This document shows positions 18,124-26,776 of a DNA stretch of 64,000 bases, piece after piece (the stretch's first letter is position 1; every line of letters starts with the position of its first letter). Below the pieces are notes generated by a model. It made no database searches. It worked only from the letters and a program-made list of their open reading frames with translations, and was not told the origin of the DNA. The stretch lies in contig NZ_JAOCZP010000001.1 of the NCBI RefSeq assembly GCF_025336525.1, positions 434,001 through 498,000 on the forward strand, read 5' to 3'. Origin of the DNA: Chelativorans salis. Its GTDB lineage: Bacteria > Pseudomonadota > Alphaproteobacteria > Rhizobiales > Rhizobiaceae. Position numbers and translations under genes: made by a program.

Positions 18124-19158
18124 CTAACCCTTCACCATACGCTCACGCCAGGCGGCCACCGTGTCACGGATGATCCTGACAGGCATCTCGGCAGCCTCAA
18201 ACGCCACTTCGACCGGCAGCGAGCGCACCGAAGCCGCGAAATCCTGGATTGGCTTCGTGCCGTGGTTGAGCCGCACCATATCCTTCTCGGTGGTGACGAG
18301 TTGCAGGCCGTCGGCGGCTGCCTGGGCGGCCAGTTCCGCAATTTCCTCCTCTCCGAAAGGGTAGTGATCGGGAAAGGAGCGTGTCGCGGCGAGTTCGGCG
18401 CCGGCCTTTTGCAGTGTGTCGTAGAATTTGTCCGGGTTGCCGATGCCGGCGAAGGCGAGAACGCGCGCACCCACAAGTCCGTGCCCGCTGCGCGGCTTCA
18501 ATTTGGCGGCAAAGACCGGCTTGCCGGCGCGGGCGGCGGACCGCACGACGCTTTCAGCCGCCCCTCCCTCACCTATCACGACAATACCGTCGGCGTGGCG
18601 CATCTGGCCGACCACAGGCGCGCGCAACGGGCCTCCGGGGATGACGTGGCCGTTGCCGATTCCGCGCCCGGCATCGACAACTATGAGCGCGTAATCCATA
18701 TGGATGCGCGCGCTCTGGAAGCCGTCGTCCATGACGATGAAATCGCATCCCTCCTCGATGAGGTGGCGCGCGCCGGCCGCGCGATCAGGGGTGACGACGG
18801 TTGGCGCGTGGCGGGCCAGAAGCAGTGGCTCGTCGCCCACCAGGCGGGCGGCATCGGCTTTCGCATCCACGAAGTGCGGCTGCGAGAGGCTGCCGCCATG
18901 ACCGCGTGACAGAAAGCCGGGTTTCAGTTCCTGGCGCTTGGCCTGCTTGGCGAGTGCTATGGCAATCGGCGTCTTGCCCTGGCCGCCGACGGTGAGGTTG
19001 CCCACGCACAGGACGGCGGCCGGCACCTTCTCGCGCCGGGCGTTGGCCAGGCGGGCACCGGCGACCGCACCATAGAGGGCGGAGAGTGGCCATAGCGCCC
19101 AGGCGCGCCAGTCGGGCGGCTCCCACCAAAAGGGCGGTGCTTCACCGGGCGCAGCCAT
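18124..19158 (-). CDS. lpxK: Tetraacyldisaccharide 4'-kinase
   Basis: A 344-residue inner-membrane kinase that phosphorylates the lipid A disaccharide precursor at the 4' position. It has the N-terminal hydrophobic anchor (WWEPPDWRAWALWPLSALYG), the P-loop in GNLTVGGQGKTPIAIAL, LSRGHGGS, and the catalytic VMDDGFQS segment. The C-terminal GHGLVGARVLAFAGIGNPDKFY is also typical. Its start lies three bases after the waaA stop, so both are in one transcript with the upstream acyltransferase genes. Confidence 0.95.
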   Translation of the reverse strand: MAAPGEAPPFWWEPPDWRAWALWPLSALYGAVAGARLANARREKVPAAVLCVGNLTVGGQGKTPIAIALAKQAKRQELKPGFLSRGHGGSLSQPHFVDAKADAARLVGDEPLLLARHAPTVVTPDRAAGARHLIEEGCDFIVMDDGFQSARIHMDYALIVVDAGRGIGNGHVIPGGPLRAPVVGQMRHADGIVVIGEGGAAESVVRSAARAGKPVFAAKLKPRSGHGLVGARVLAFAGIGNPDKFYDTLQKAGAELAATRSFPDHYPFGEEEIAELAAQAAADGLQLVTTEKDMVRLNHGTKPIQDFAASVRSLPVEVAFEAAEMPVRIIRDTVAAWRERMVKG

Positions 19159-19160
19159 CT

Positions 19161-20483
19161 TCAGGCCGCCCTGCCGTTGCCGCTCTGCAAGCGGCTTTTG
19201 ACGATGAGGGGATGGATGAAGGGCTCGAGCGCGATCAGCGTACGCGACAGGGCTCCCGACATCTCCTCGACCGCCGTTTGGCCGGCGGCGATCATGGAAT
19301 GGCGCATGTCGTCGTTGTTGATGAGGAAATTCACGGCGCCGGCCAGCATCTGCTTGTCGCGCACCAATCGGGCGCCGCCGCGGTCGATCAGCCGCCGGTA
19401 GGCATCACGGAAATTCTGCACGTTCAGACCGGCAAGCACAGCCGTACCCAGCATCGCGGGCTCGAGCGGGTTCTGCCCGCCCTCCCCCATGAGCGAACGT
19501 CCCACAAAAGCGATTTCGGTCAGTCGTAAGTAAAGCCCCATCTCGCCGATCGTGTCGCCGAGGAGTATATCCGTTCGCGGGCCTATCGGCTCGCCGCCGC
19601 TGCGGCAGACGACGTCGAGGCCATCGGCGGCAAACTCGGCCTTGAGCGCGGCCGCCCGGTCGGGATGGCGCGGCACGATGACGGTCAGAATGTCCGGATG
19701 GCGTCTGCGCAGCATCCGGTGCACCTCGGCGGCAATCTTCTCCTCGCCCTCGTGGGTGGAGACGGCGGCCCAGACCTTGCGCTCGCCGATGGCATCCTTC
19801 ATCCGGGCCAGCGCCCCGCCGTCTGCGGGCGGCAACGTGATGTCCACCTTCAAATTGCCGGAGACAGTAACGGGCCTGGCACCCAGCTTGCGGAAGCGCT
19901 CGCCATCGACCTCCGATTGGGCAACGACGTGGGCGAGGTTCTCAAACAGCGCCTCCGACAGAAACGGACGCTTGCGCCATCTTTCGAAGGAGCGGTCGGA
20001 CATGCGCCCGTTCACCAGCACCTGGGGCACACGGCGGGCACCGAGCTCGAGAATGGTGACCGGCCAGATCTCCGATTCGGCCATGATGGCAAGATCGGGC
20101 GACCAGTGATTGAGAAAGCGGCTGACGGCGGGCTTCAGGTCGAGCGGCACGTATTGATGGATGACGCGGTCGCCCAACCGCTCGGCCGCCACGCTGGCTG
20201 ATGTCACGGTGCCCGTCGTCAGCACGATATTGATGCCGCTCGCCAGGAAATGCTCGATGAGACCGACGACGGCTATCGTTTCACCGACGCTGGCCGCATG
20301 GACCCAGACCAGCGGGCCGGGAGGCCGCTTCTGGCTCGGCCGGCCGTAGCGCTCGTGCCGGCGGGCCCGGTCCTCCTTACCCTTGCTGACACGCCAGGCG
20401 ATATAGCCGCCGACGAGCGGATAGGCCGCGGCACCGGCCCAGCGGTAGGTTGTGAGGATGGCGCGCGCCCAGCGTTCGCTCAT
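19161..20483 (-). CDS. waaA: 3-deoxy-D-manno-octulosonic acid (Kdo) transferase
   Basis: A 440-residue GT30 glycosyltransferase that adds Kdo to lipid IVA at the cytoplasmic face. An N-terminal membrane anchor covers about 5-30. The conserved VWVHAASVGETIAVVGLIE and the acceptor-side EIWPVTILEL follow. The C-terminal Kdo-binding half has VGRSLMGEGGQNPLEPAMLG. Its ATG overlaps the TAA of the upstream acyltransferase gene (TAATG), indicating coupling. Part of the LPS operon with lpxK. Confidence 0.95.
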   Translation of the reverse strand: MSERWARAILTTYRWAGAAAYPLVGGYIAWRVSKGKEDRARRHERYGRPSQKRPPGPLVWVHAASVGETIAVVGLIEHFLASGINIVLTTGTVTSASVAAERLGDRVIHQYVPLDLKPAVSRFLNHWSPDLAIMAESEIWPVTILELGARRVPQVLVNGRMSDRSFERWRKRPFLSEALFENLAHVVAQSEVDGERFRKLGARPVTVSGNLKVDITLPPADGGALARMKDAIGERKVWAAVSTHEGEEKIAAEVHRMLRRRHPDILTVIVPRHPDRAAALKAEFAADGLDVVCRSGGEPIGPRTDILLGDTIGEMGLYLRLTEIAFVGRSLMGEGGQNPLEPAMLGTAVLAGLNVQNFRDAYRRLIDRGGARLVRDKQMLAGAVNFLINNDDMRHSMIAAGQTAVEEMSGALSRTLIALEPFIHPLIVKSRLQSGNGRAA

Positions 20484-21265
20484 TATTTGCCATCAACGAG
20501 AGAGTAGGCGTCACGGGTGGCGTGGTTGAGGGCTTCCGTCACCTGGCGGCGCTTCTTCTCCATCTCGTTGTCATCCGCGTCCGCAGAGACAAAGATCGGC
20601 TCCCCAAAGATGACGGCGCGGCGACCGAAGGGAAGGTTGATCGTCGTCTTGTCCCACGTGCCCTCCAGAACCTTGCGGCGGCTGGTGGCAATCGCCATCG
20701 GCACGATCGGCCTTCCGGAAAGGCGGGCGAGCGTGACGATCCCCATCCCCGCCTGGCGCGGCGTGCCGTGCGGGATATCGGCAATCATGGCTACATTGCA
20801 GCCGGCATCTATGGTGCGCTTAAGTTGGATCAGGGCAGCCGCTCCCCCTTTCCTGGCACGGTGTGCACCGCCGCGCCCGCCAGAGCCGCGCACGACATCC
20901 AAGCCCAGTTTTTGGGCTACAAGCGCATTGAGCTCCGCGTCGGCGCTGCGCGAGAACAGCGCCACCAGGCGATGCTGGCGCACACTGATAGCGGGAGCCA
21001 GCAGGTGCTGGCCGTGCCACAGGGCGGCGATGGCCGGCGAATGAACGCCGATAGCCTTCTCGACATCGTGCGAGCCCTCGACACGCGGGTTCGTGCGCGC
21101 GACGAAGCGGACCGCCATGGCCAAGAAAGATGCGATGGCGTGCTTGAGGAAGCGCGAGTGGGTGAGCGGCTTGCGAATGCGCCGCCAAAGCGTCTTCGCC
21201 GGCCGCACATTGCCGCGCCGCCCCGGTTTAACCTCAAGCGAAGGCGCCATTGCCTCGTCGTCCAT
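20483..21265 (-). CDS. DUF374 lysophospholipid acyltransferase-like protein
   Basis: A 260-residue membrane-associated acyltransferase candidate. The DUF374 pattern is visible as IAALWHGQHLLAPA, ALFSRSADAE, and the MIADIPHGTPRQAGMGIVTLA segment, where related families have TPDGPRGP. A hydrophobic segment lies near 45-60. In this gene order the family is thought to modify the lipid A or phospholipid pool, but the exact acyl transfer is unproven. The start at MDDEAMAPS follows a weak TGAGG and lies four bases after the DUF4170 gene. Confidence 0.82.
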   Translation of the reverse strand: MDDEAMAPSLEVKPGRRGNVRPAKTLWRRIRKPLTHSRFLKHAIASFLAMAVRFVARTNPRVEGSHDVEKAIGVHSPAIAALWHGQHLLAPAISVRQHRLVALFSRSADAELNALVAQKLGLDVVRGSGGRGGAHRARKGGAAALIQLKRTIDAGCNVAMIADIPHGTPRQAGMGIVTLARLSGRPIVPMAIATSRRKVLEGTWDKTTINLPFGRRAVIFGEPIFVSADADDNEMEKKRRQVTEALNHATRDAYSLVDGK

Positions 21266-21269
21266 CGCC

Positions 21270-21530
21270 TCAACCACGGTCCGCTTTGGCAGCGTCCGGA
21301 TCGAGGAGCCGATGCAGGTGGACGATGAAATAGCGCATATGGGCATTGTCCACGGTTTCCTGAGCCTTCGCCCGCCATGCCGCCTCGGCCGATTTGTAGT
21401 CCCCGTAGATGCCGACGATATCCAGTTCATCGAGATTCCGGAACTGTGCGCCCGACAAGGACTCCAGCTCACCGCCGAAGACAAGATGAAGAAGCTGCTT
21501 TTTTCCGTCTTTCTCCGCCATGGCACTCAT
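21270..21530 (-). CDS. DUF4170 domain-containing protein
   Basis: An 86-residue cytoplasmic protein with the DUF4170 pattern LLHLVFGGELESLSG, FRNLDELDIVGIYGDYKSAEAAWRAKAQ and MRYFIVHLHRLLDP. It is found between cysQ and the LPS acyltransferase in many Hyphomicrobiales. Function is unknown. A second ATG three codons downstream (21521) is an equally good start. It is followed after four bases by the acyltransferase gene, so probably one transcript. Confidence 0.85.
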   Translation of the reverse strand: MSAMAEKDGKKQLLHLVFGGELESLSGAQFRNLDELDIVGIYGDYKSAEAAWRAKAQETVDNAHMRYFIVHLHRLLDPDAAKADRG

Positions 21531-21675
21531 CGTATCCGTTCTGGAAAATTTTGTGGCGACGCTTGGCAAAACGCCAGACCCATGAAAGCCTTACAAGTTG
21601 CAAATAGATCCCACGTCTCTTTTGAATCCATTCGCACCGGCAGGCAACCCCGCATAGCGCAGGTCAAGCCGGGGG

Positions 21676-22473
21676 TCACGCCCGAATGTCGGCGAGCGCG
21701 CCGGCCATCACGTCGAGGAGCAAGCCGCTGCCGGCGGCGAGCGGCCCAAGGCGCGGGTTCGGCCCGGCATAGCAGGGCCGCTGGTGGGCGCCGTCGACGA
21801 CGCCGCCTCCGGCCTCGCCGAGGATTACGTCGACGGCCGCCAGATCCCAGTCGTGAGAGGATGGCTTGATGAAGGTCGCGTCGAGCCTGCCGTCGGCTAC
21901 CATGGCGACACGGTAGGCGAGCGAGGGCACGTAAGGATACGGTACGACGCGGGAATAGATGTCCGGCGGCAGGTTCTTCATCATCGCCTTGGGACCTGCC
22001 AACACGATTTCCGGCTGCGCCTGCCTGACGGCGATGGGCTGGCCGTTGCGCCAAGCGCCGGCGCCACGCACGGCGGCGAAGCGCTCGCTGCGCGCCGGGC
22101 AGTCGAGAACCCCGGCAATCGCCCGGCCATCCTCGACCACGGCAATGCTCACGCACCAGATGTCGCGACCGCCGAGGAAGGCACGCGTGCCGTCGATAGG
22201 GTCGACGACGAAAGTTCGCTTGGCGCCGAGGCGCTCGTTGTCATCCACGGTCTCTTCCGAGAGCCAGCCATAGGCCGGCCGCGCCTCGATCAGCGTGCGG
22301 CGCAGGAACCGATCGACCTCCAGATCCGCCTCGCTCACCGGCGACTGGCCATCTTTCCACCAGACATCGGGGGCTTGGCGGAAATAACGCATAGCGATGC
22401 GGCCGGCCTCGTCGGCGGCCAGCGCGATCAGCGACAGTTCCTCCTGGGGGCTATGGCTGACATTCTCACTCAC
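21676..22473 (-). CDS. cysQ: 3'(2'),5'-bisphosphate nucleotidase / inositol monophosphatase family
   Basis: A 265-residue Mg-dependent, lithium-sensitive-type phosphatase that would turn PAP into AMP during sulfate assimilation. Metal-ligand motifs are in order: GWLSEETVDDNERL, VVDPIDGTRAFLGG and SHDWDLAAVDVILGEAGG. It fits the CysQ subfamily and its usual place upstream of DUF4170 and the LPS genes, though an inositol-phosphatase role cannot be excluded. Its ATG lies within the last bases of pmbA (8-base overlap). Confidence 0.88.
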   Translation of the reverse strand: MSENVSHSPQEELSLIALAADEAGRIAMRYFRQAPDVWWKDGQSPVSEADLEVDRFLRRTLIEARPAYGWLSEETVDDNERLGAKRTFVVDPIDGTRAFLGGRDIWCVSIAVVEDGRAIAGVLDCPARSERFAAVRGAGAWRNGQPIAVRQAQPEIVLAGPKAMMKNLPPDIYSRVVPYPYVPSLAYRVAMVADGRLDATFIKPSSHDWDLAAVDVILGEAGGGVVDGAHQRPCYAGPNPRLGPLAAGSGLLLDVMAGALADIRA

Positions 22474-23806
22474 CGGCGATGGTCATCCCCTCGATGAGGA
22501 GCGTGGGCGCAGCAGTGCCGAAGTTGCGGTCGATGTCGCTCGCCGGCGCCATGCGCATGAACATGTCCTTGAGATTGGAGGCGATGGTGATCTCGGAGAC
22601 GGGATAGGTGATGGCACCGTTGTCGATCCAGAAGCCGGCCGCGCCGCGGCTGTACTCGCCGGTCACGAGATCGACGCCGTGGCCGAAGAGCTCCGTGACG
22701 TAGAAACCGCTCTTCACCGACCCGATCATATCCTCGGGCGATGCCTCGCCCGGCTCGATGGCGAAGTTGGTGGAGGCGGGGTTCACCGAGGAGGCAGCGC
22801 GCGCACCGCGCCCGTTGGTCTCGAGCCCCAGTTCGCGGGCGACCGAAGTGGACAGAAGCCAGGTCGTCAGGACGCCGTCGTCCACCGGCACCAGCGCCTC
22901 GCCCGCCACGCCTTCGCCGTCGAAGGGGCGCGAGGACTGGCCGCGTTTCACCTGCGGGTTGTCGGTGACGGTGATACCGGTCGAAGCTACCTGCTTTCCC
23001 ATCATGTTGCGCAGGAAGCTGGTCTTGCGGGCCACGGAGGCGCCGTTGATGGCGGCGGCGATATGGCCGGCCATGCCGCGCGCCACGCGCGGGTCGTACA
23101 CGACCGGGAAGACGCCCGTCTTGACCTTTCGGGCATTCAGCCTTTTTACCGCGCGCTCGCCGGCGGTGCGGCCGATCTTCTCCGGCGTATCGAGGTCGGC
23201 GAAATGAAGCCGCGAGGAATAATCGTAGTCGCGCTCCATGCCCGTGCCCTCGCCGGCAATCACGCTGACAGAGCGGGAGAAGCGCGTCGCCGCGTATTGC
23301 CCGACGAAGCCGTGCGAGGTTGCGAGTACCAGCCCGCCGGAGCCCGCGCTCGCTCCGGCGCCGGAAGAGTTGGTGACACCGGGAACGGCCAGGGCGGCTT
23401 CTTCCGCGGCGAGCGCATCCTCCTTCAGGCGCTCGGCGGGGACTTCCGTATCGTCGATCAGGTCGAGGTCGGCAATATCGCTGGCAAGCCGCGCCGGGTC
23501 CGCCAGTCCCTGATACGGGTCCTCGGGCGAGACCCTGGCCATGGCGACGGCGCGCTCGGCGAGGGCTGCGGGATCGGAGGCGGCGGTGGCCGAGACGCTG
23601 GCCACCCGGCGGCCGACGAAGACGCGCAGCGACATGTCATCGCTTTCGGCCGACTCGGTGCCCTCCACTTTGCCTAGACGCACGGAAACGCCGCTCGACC
23701 GGGAGCGCACGACAACGGCGTCGGCGGCGTCGGCGCCGGCGCGCTTGGCTGCATCGACCAGGGCGGCGACGCGATCGAGAAGGGTTTTGTCGGATGCTGT
23801 GCTCAT
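22466..23806 (-). CDS. pmbA: TldE/PmbA-family metalloprotease-like protein
   Basis: A 446-residue TldD/PmbA protein, the TldE-type subunit without the HExxxH zinc motif. Partner TldD supplies the active site. TldD/E complexes process modified peptides such as microcins and take part in CcdA turnover. Family features are VRLGKVEGTESAESDDMSLRVFVG, RDYDYSSRLHFADLDTPE, LLSTSVARELGLETNGRGAR and the C-terminal GFWIDNGAITYPVSEITIA. No tldD is in this window, so the partner must be elsewhere. Overlaps cysQ. Confidence 0.93.
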   Translation of the reverse strand: MSTASDKTLLDRVAALVDAAKRAGADAADAVVVRSRSSGVSVRLGKVEGTESAESDDMSLRVFVGRRVASVSATAASDPAALAERAVAMARVSPEDPYQGLADPARLASDIADLDLIDDTEVPAERLKEDALAAEEAALAVPGVTNSSGAGASAGSGGLVLATSHGFVGQYAATRFSRSVSVIAGEGTGMERDYDYSSRLHFADLDTPEKIGRTAGERAVKRLNARKVKTGVFPVVYDPRVARGMAGHIAAAINGASVARKTSFLRNMMGKQVASTGITVTDNPQVKRGQSSRPFDGEGVAGEALVPVDDGVLTTWLLSTSVARELGLETNGRGARAASSVNPASTNFAIEPGEASPEDMIGSVKSGFYVTELFGHGVDLVTGEYSRGAAGFWIDNGAITYPVSEITIASNLKDMFMRMAPASDIDRNFGTAAPTLLIEGMTIAGE

Positions 23807-23967
23807 GAGGGGCCCGTCGTCGGTTCGTTGGAGAAGCGGTTCCTCCCGCTACTACGGAAGAAAAGTCGGCAAGACACGGCTGTCGCAACCATTTATGGTC
23901 GCGGACGCGACAACGCAATGGCTGCGCTTGCCGCGCAAGCCACGAGAGACATGGAGCAAGAGGAAGG

Positions 23968-25767
23968 ATGGAAGCATCCGTCGACGGCATCTATTACGAG
24001 CCGCTGCTGCTTTTGGCCGGCGCGGTTATCGCCGCTCCCCTGTTCAAACGCATCGGGCTCGGCACAATTCTCGGCTATCTGGCCGCCGGCGTGGCGCTGG
24101 GCCCCGTGGCACGGCTGATCGTCGATGGCGAAGAGCTCTTACACGTGGCGGAGCTCGGTGTCGTCTTCCTCCTCTTCATCATCGGGCTCGAGCTCAACCC
24201 GTCGCGGCTGTGGGCCATGCGGCGCGATATCTTCGGGCTCGGCCTTGCGCAGGTGCTGGTGACGGGGCCGGTGCTGGCGCTGGTCGCCATGGCCGCGCTC
24301 GGCTTTTCCCTTGCTGCGGCGTTGATCATCGGTTTCGGCCTTGCCCTTTCCTCCACCGCTTTTGCTGTGCAGACGATGGAAACCCAGGGCACGCTTAACC
24401 AGAAGTACGGCCAGACGGCCTTCTCGGTTCTCCTGTTTCAGGACATGGCCATCGCGCCGATGCTGGCGCTTGTTCCGCTGCTTTCGCCAGGCGGTGAGGG
24501 GGCGGAAGCCATCAGCGGCAGCCGCTTTCTGCTGGCGCTGGCAAGCATCGCTGCCTTGGTGGTCGCCGGACGCTATCTGATCAACCCCCTCTTCCGTCTC
24601 ATCGCCAGCACGGGCGCGCGCGAGGCAATGCTGGCCGCAGCCCTCCTCGTCGTGCTGGGTTCAGCGACCCTCATGCAGATCGCCGGGCTCTCCATGGCGC
24701 TCGGCGCCTTCATCGCCGGCGTTCTTCTGGCCGATTCCTCCTACCGGCACGAACTTGAGGCCGATATCGAGCCATTCCGCGGCATACTCCTCGGCCTGTT
24801 CTTCATGGCGATCGGGCTTTCGCTCGACCTCGGCGTGGTGATCGACAACTGGTATCTGGTGCTTCTTGCCGTGCCGGCCTTGATGCTTGCCAAAGCGATG
24901 CTCCTCTACGGCCTCTGCCGGGTTTTCGGTTGTGGCCACAACGACGCCTTGCGCATCGCCACCCTTCTGCCGCAAGGCGGTGAGTTCGGTTTCGTGCTGT
25001 TCACAGCGGCTTCGGCGGCGCTTATCTTTTCGCCCGCCACCGCGTCGCTTTTGACGGCGGTGGTCACGCTCTCCATGGCGATGACACCGGTCTCCGTCGC
25101 CCTCGGTTCGTTGCTGCTCTCCCGGGAGGTGCCGGAGGAGATGGATGAGAGTTTCGACGGGGCGGGGGCGGACGTACTAATGATCGGCTTTTCCCGTTTC
25201 GGCCAGATCGCCTCGCAAATCCTGCTGGCCGGCGGTAGAGACGTGACCATCATCGATCATTCGGCCACCCGCGTGCGCGCGGTGGAGAAATTCGGCTTCC
25301 GCATCTATTTCGGTGACGGCCGGCGCAAGGAAGTGCTGGAAGCAGCGGGAATTCGGGGGGCCAAGGTCGTGGCCGTGTGCACCAACGCACGCGCGGTGAC
25401 GGATGCCATCGTCGACATGATCCGTTCAGAATTCCCGCATGTGAAACTCTATGTGCGCTCCTACGACCGGGAGCACACGCTGTCGCTCCGGGCGCGCGAC
25501 GTCGAGTATGAAATCCGCGAGACCTTCGAGTCCGCCCTTCTGTTCGGGCAAAAGTCGTTGCAGGCGCTGGGCGCGGCCGAAGACATGGCCAAGTCGATTG
25601 CCGACGATGTGCGCAAGCGCGACGAGGAGCGGCTGGCGATCCAGTCGGTCGAGGGCGTCATGGCGGGCCTTGACCGGATGCATGTGCGGCCGGTCACGCC
25701 GGAACCGCTGATCAAGCCTTCGCGGGAGGCGCAGCGGCTGAATCAGATGGCGGAGGAGAGTGAATAG
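23968..25767 (+). CDS. CPA2-family monovalent cation:proton antiporter (Kef-type)
   Basis: A 599-residue inner-membrane antiporter. The N-terminal 385 residues form about 12-13 helices with the conserved ELGVVFLLFIIGLELNPSRLW and the ALSSTAFAVQTM core. The second part is an RCK/TrkA-N domain starting at ADVLMIGFSRFGQIASQILLAGG, with IIDHSATRVRAVEKFG. It resembles KefB/KefC, which export potassium in exchange for protons under glutathione-adduct control. The ion and ligand are not certain here. GAGGAAGG precedes ATG 23968. No KefF/G-type accessory gene is adjacent. Confidence 0.92.
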   Translation: MEASVDGIYYEPLLLLAGAVIAAPLFKRIGLGTILGYLAAGVALGPVARLIVDGEELLHVAELGVVFLLFIIGLELNPSRLWAMRRDIFGLGLAQVLVTGPVLALVAMAALGFSLAAALIIGFGLALSSTAFAVQTMETQGTLNQKYGQTAFSVLLFQDMAIAPMLALVPLLSPGGEGAEAISGSRFLLALASIAALVVAGRYLINPLFRLIASTGAREAMLAAALLVVLGSATLMQIAGLSMALGAFIAGVLLADSSYRHELEADIEPFRGILLGLFFMAIGLSLDLGVVIDNWYLVLLAVPALMLAKAMLLYGLCRVFGCGHNDALRIATLLPQGGEFGFVLFTAASAALIFSPATASLLTAVVTLSMAMTPVSVALGSLLLSREVPEEMDESFDGAGADVLMIGFSRFGQIASQILLAGGRDVTIIDHSATRVRAVEKFGFRIYFGDGRRKEVLEAAGIRGAKVVAVCTNARAVTDAIVDMIRSEFPHVKLYVRSYDREHTLSLRARDVEYEIRETFESALLFGQKSLQALGAAEDMAKSIADDVRKRDEERLAIQSVEGVMAGLDRMHVRPVTPEPLIKPSREAQRLNQMAEESE

Positions 25768-25824
25768 TGAGGGGCAAGTGAGGGGCCGAGATAACTACCC
25801 CGCAATTCACTACACACTATTCAC
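25760..25824. repeat. Inverted repeat between convergent antiporter and patatin genes
   Basis: GTGAATAGTG (25760-25769) and its exact complement CACTATTCAC (25815-25824) flank a 45-base spacer. The spacer holds the tandem GTGAGGGGC copies and a matching CCCC. The region is AT-richer than its surroundings. It may serve as a two-way transcription end or be a small dispersed repeat. Confidence 0.45.
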
Positions 25825-26710
25825 TAATCACTCCCTTCTCCAGCACCGCCTCCACTGCCCGCTTCAACTCGTCCTTGATGGAGGCAGTCTCCGCCATGAT
25901 GGCGCCGACTTTCAGGAAGTCGAGCACGCGGAAGCGCTCGACGGCGGGGCGCAAAAGAATGTCCGGGCGCTTCTTCTGCATCTTCAAGGCGATGATCGAC
26001 TGCATCATGAGTTGGGTGGCGCCGAACATCATCTCCATGGTGCTCGGTGTTTTTGCAGAGCGGACTGTCGGCGCGCCGACCACATCGACGGCGATCACTA
26101 CGTCAGCCAGACCCTCCAGCAAATCGAAAGGAACGGGATTGTAGATGCCGCCGTCAATCAGTGTCATTCCGTCGCGCTGGACCGGGCGGAAGACCGCAGG
26201 AAGGGCGGCGGAGGCGGCGAGCGCGGAGCGCAGGTCGCCGCTGTCGAAGACGGCGAGGCGGTGGCCGTAATAATCTGTCGCCGTGACATAGAGCGGTATC
26301 TCAAGCCCCTCGAACGTCAAGGGAATCTGCTGTGGGAGAAACGACTTCAAGATCCGCTCGGCGTTGAACTGGCCGAGTCGTAGACCGCCCTCGACCATCT
26401 CTGAGAAGCTCCCTGGACGGGCGCGCCAGACGCGGGCGACCACTTCGGCGCGGGTGGCCAGGACGGTCGCGGCATAGGTGCGGATATCCCTGCCAGTCAT
26501 TCCGGCGGCCATGCCGGCGCCAATGATAGCGCCGATGGAGGAGCCGGAGATCGCCGTCGGTCTGATGCCCAGTTCGTCGAGTGCCTCGATGGCGTGGATG
26601 TGGGCAAGCCCACGCGCCCCGCCGCCGCCGAAGGCGATGGCGAAAGTGCTGCCGCCGGCCTGACGCTTCTTGCGCGTCAGGCCGGCCGCCGCGTCGGTGC
26701 GATCAGCCAT
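25817..26710 (-). CDS. Patatin-like phospholipase family protein (RssA-like)
   Basis: A 297-residue Ser-Asp dyad hydrolase. The oxyanion hole is GGGGARGLAHIHAIE (about 27-41), the nucleophile elbow is ISGSSIGAIIGAG, and the catalytic aspartate is in LIDGGIYNPVPFDLL. No signal peptide or outer-membrane barrel is present, so it is a cytosolic or membrane-peripheral lipase rather than a secreted ExoU-type toxin. Natural lipid substrate unknown. Transcribed convergently with the antiporter gene. Confidence 0.92.
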   Translation of the reverse strand: MADRTDAAAGLTRKKRQAGGSTFAIAFGGGGARGLAHIHAIEALDELGIRPTAISGSSIGAIIGAGMAAGMTGRDIRTYAATVLATRAEVVARVWRARPGSFSEMVEGGLRLGQFNAERILKSFLPQQIPLTFEGLEIPLYVTATDYYGHRLAVFDSGDLRSALAASAALPAVFRPVQRDGMTLIDGGIYNPVPFDLLEGLADVVIAVDVVGAPTVRSAKTPSTMEMMFGATQLMMQSIIALKMQKKRPDILLRPAVERFRVLDFLKVGAIMAETASIKDELKRAVEAVLEKGVISE

Positions 26711-26776
26711 TGGACACGACCTGCCGGTGTTGCCTCATGGCTGCGGGTAGCACGTTCACAGGCGAGCCTCCAGCAT

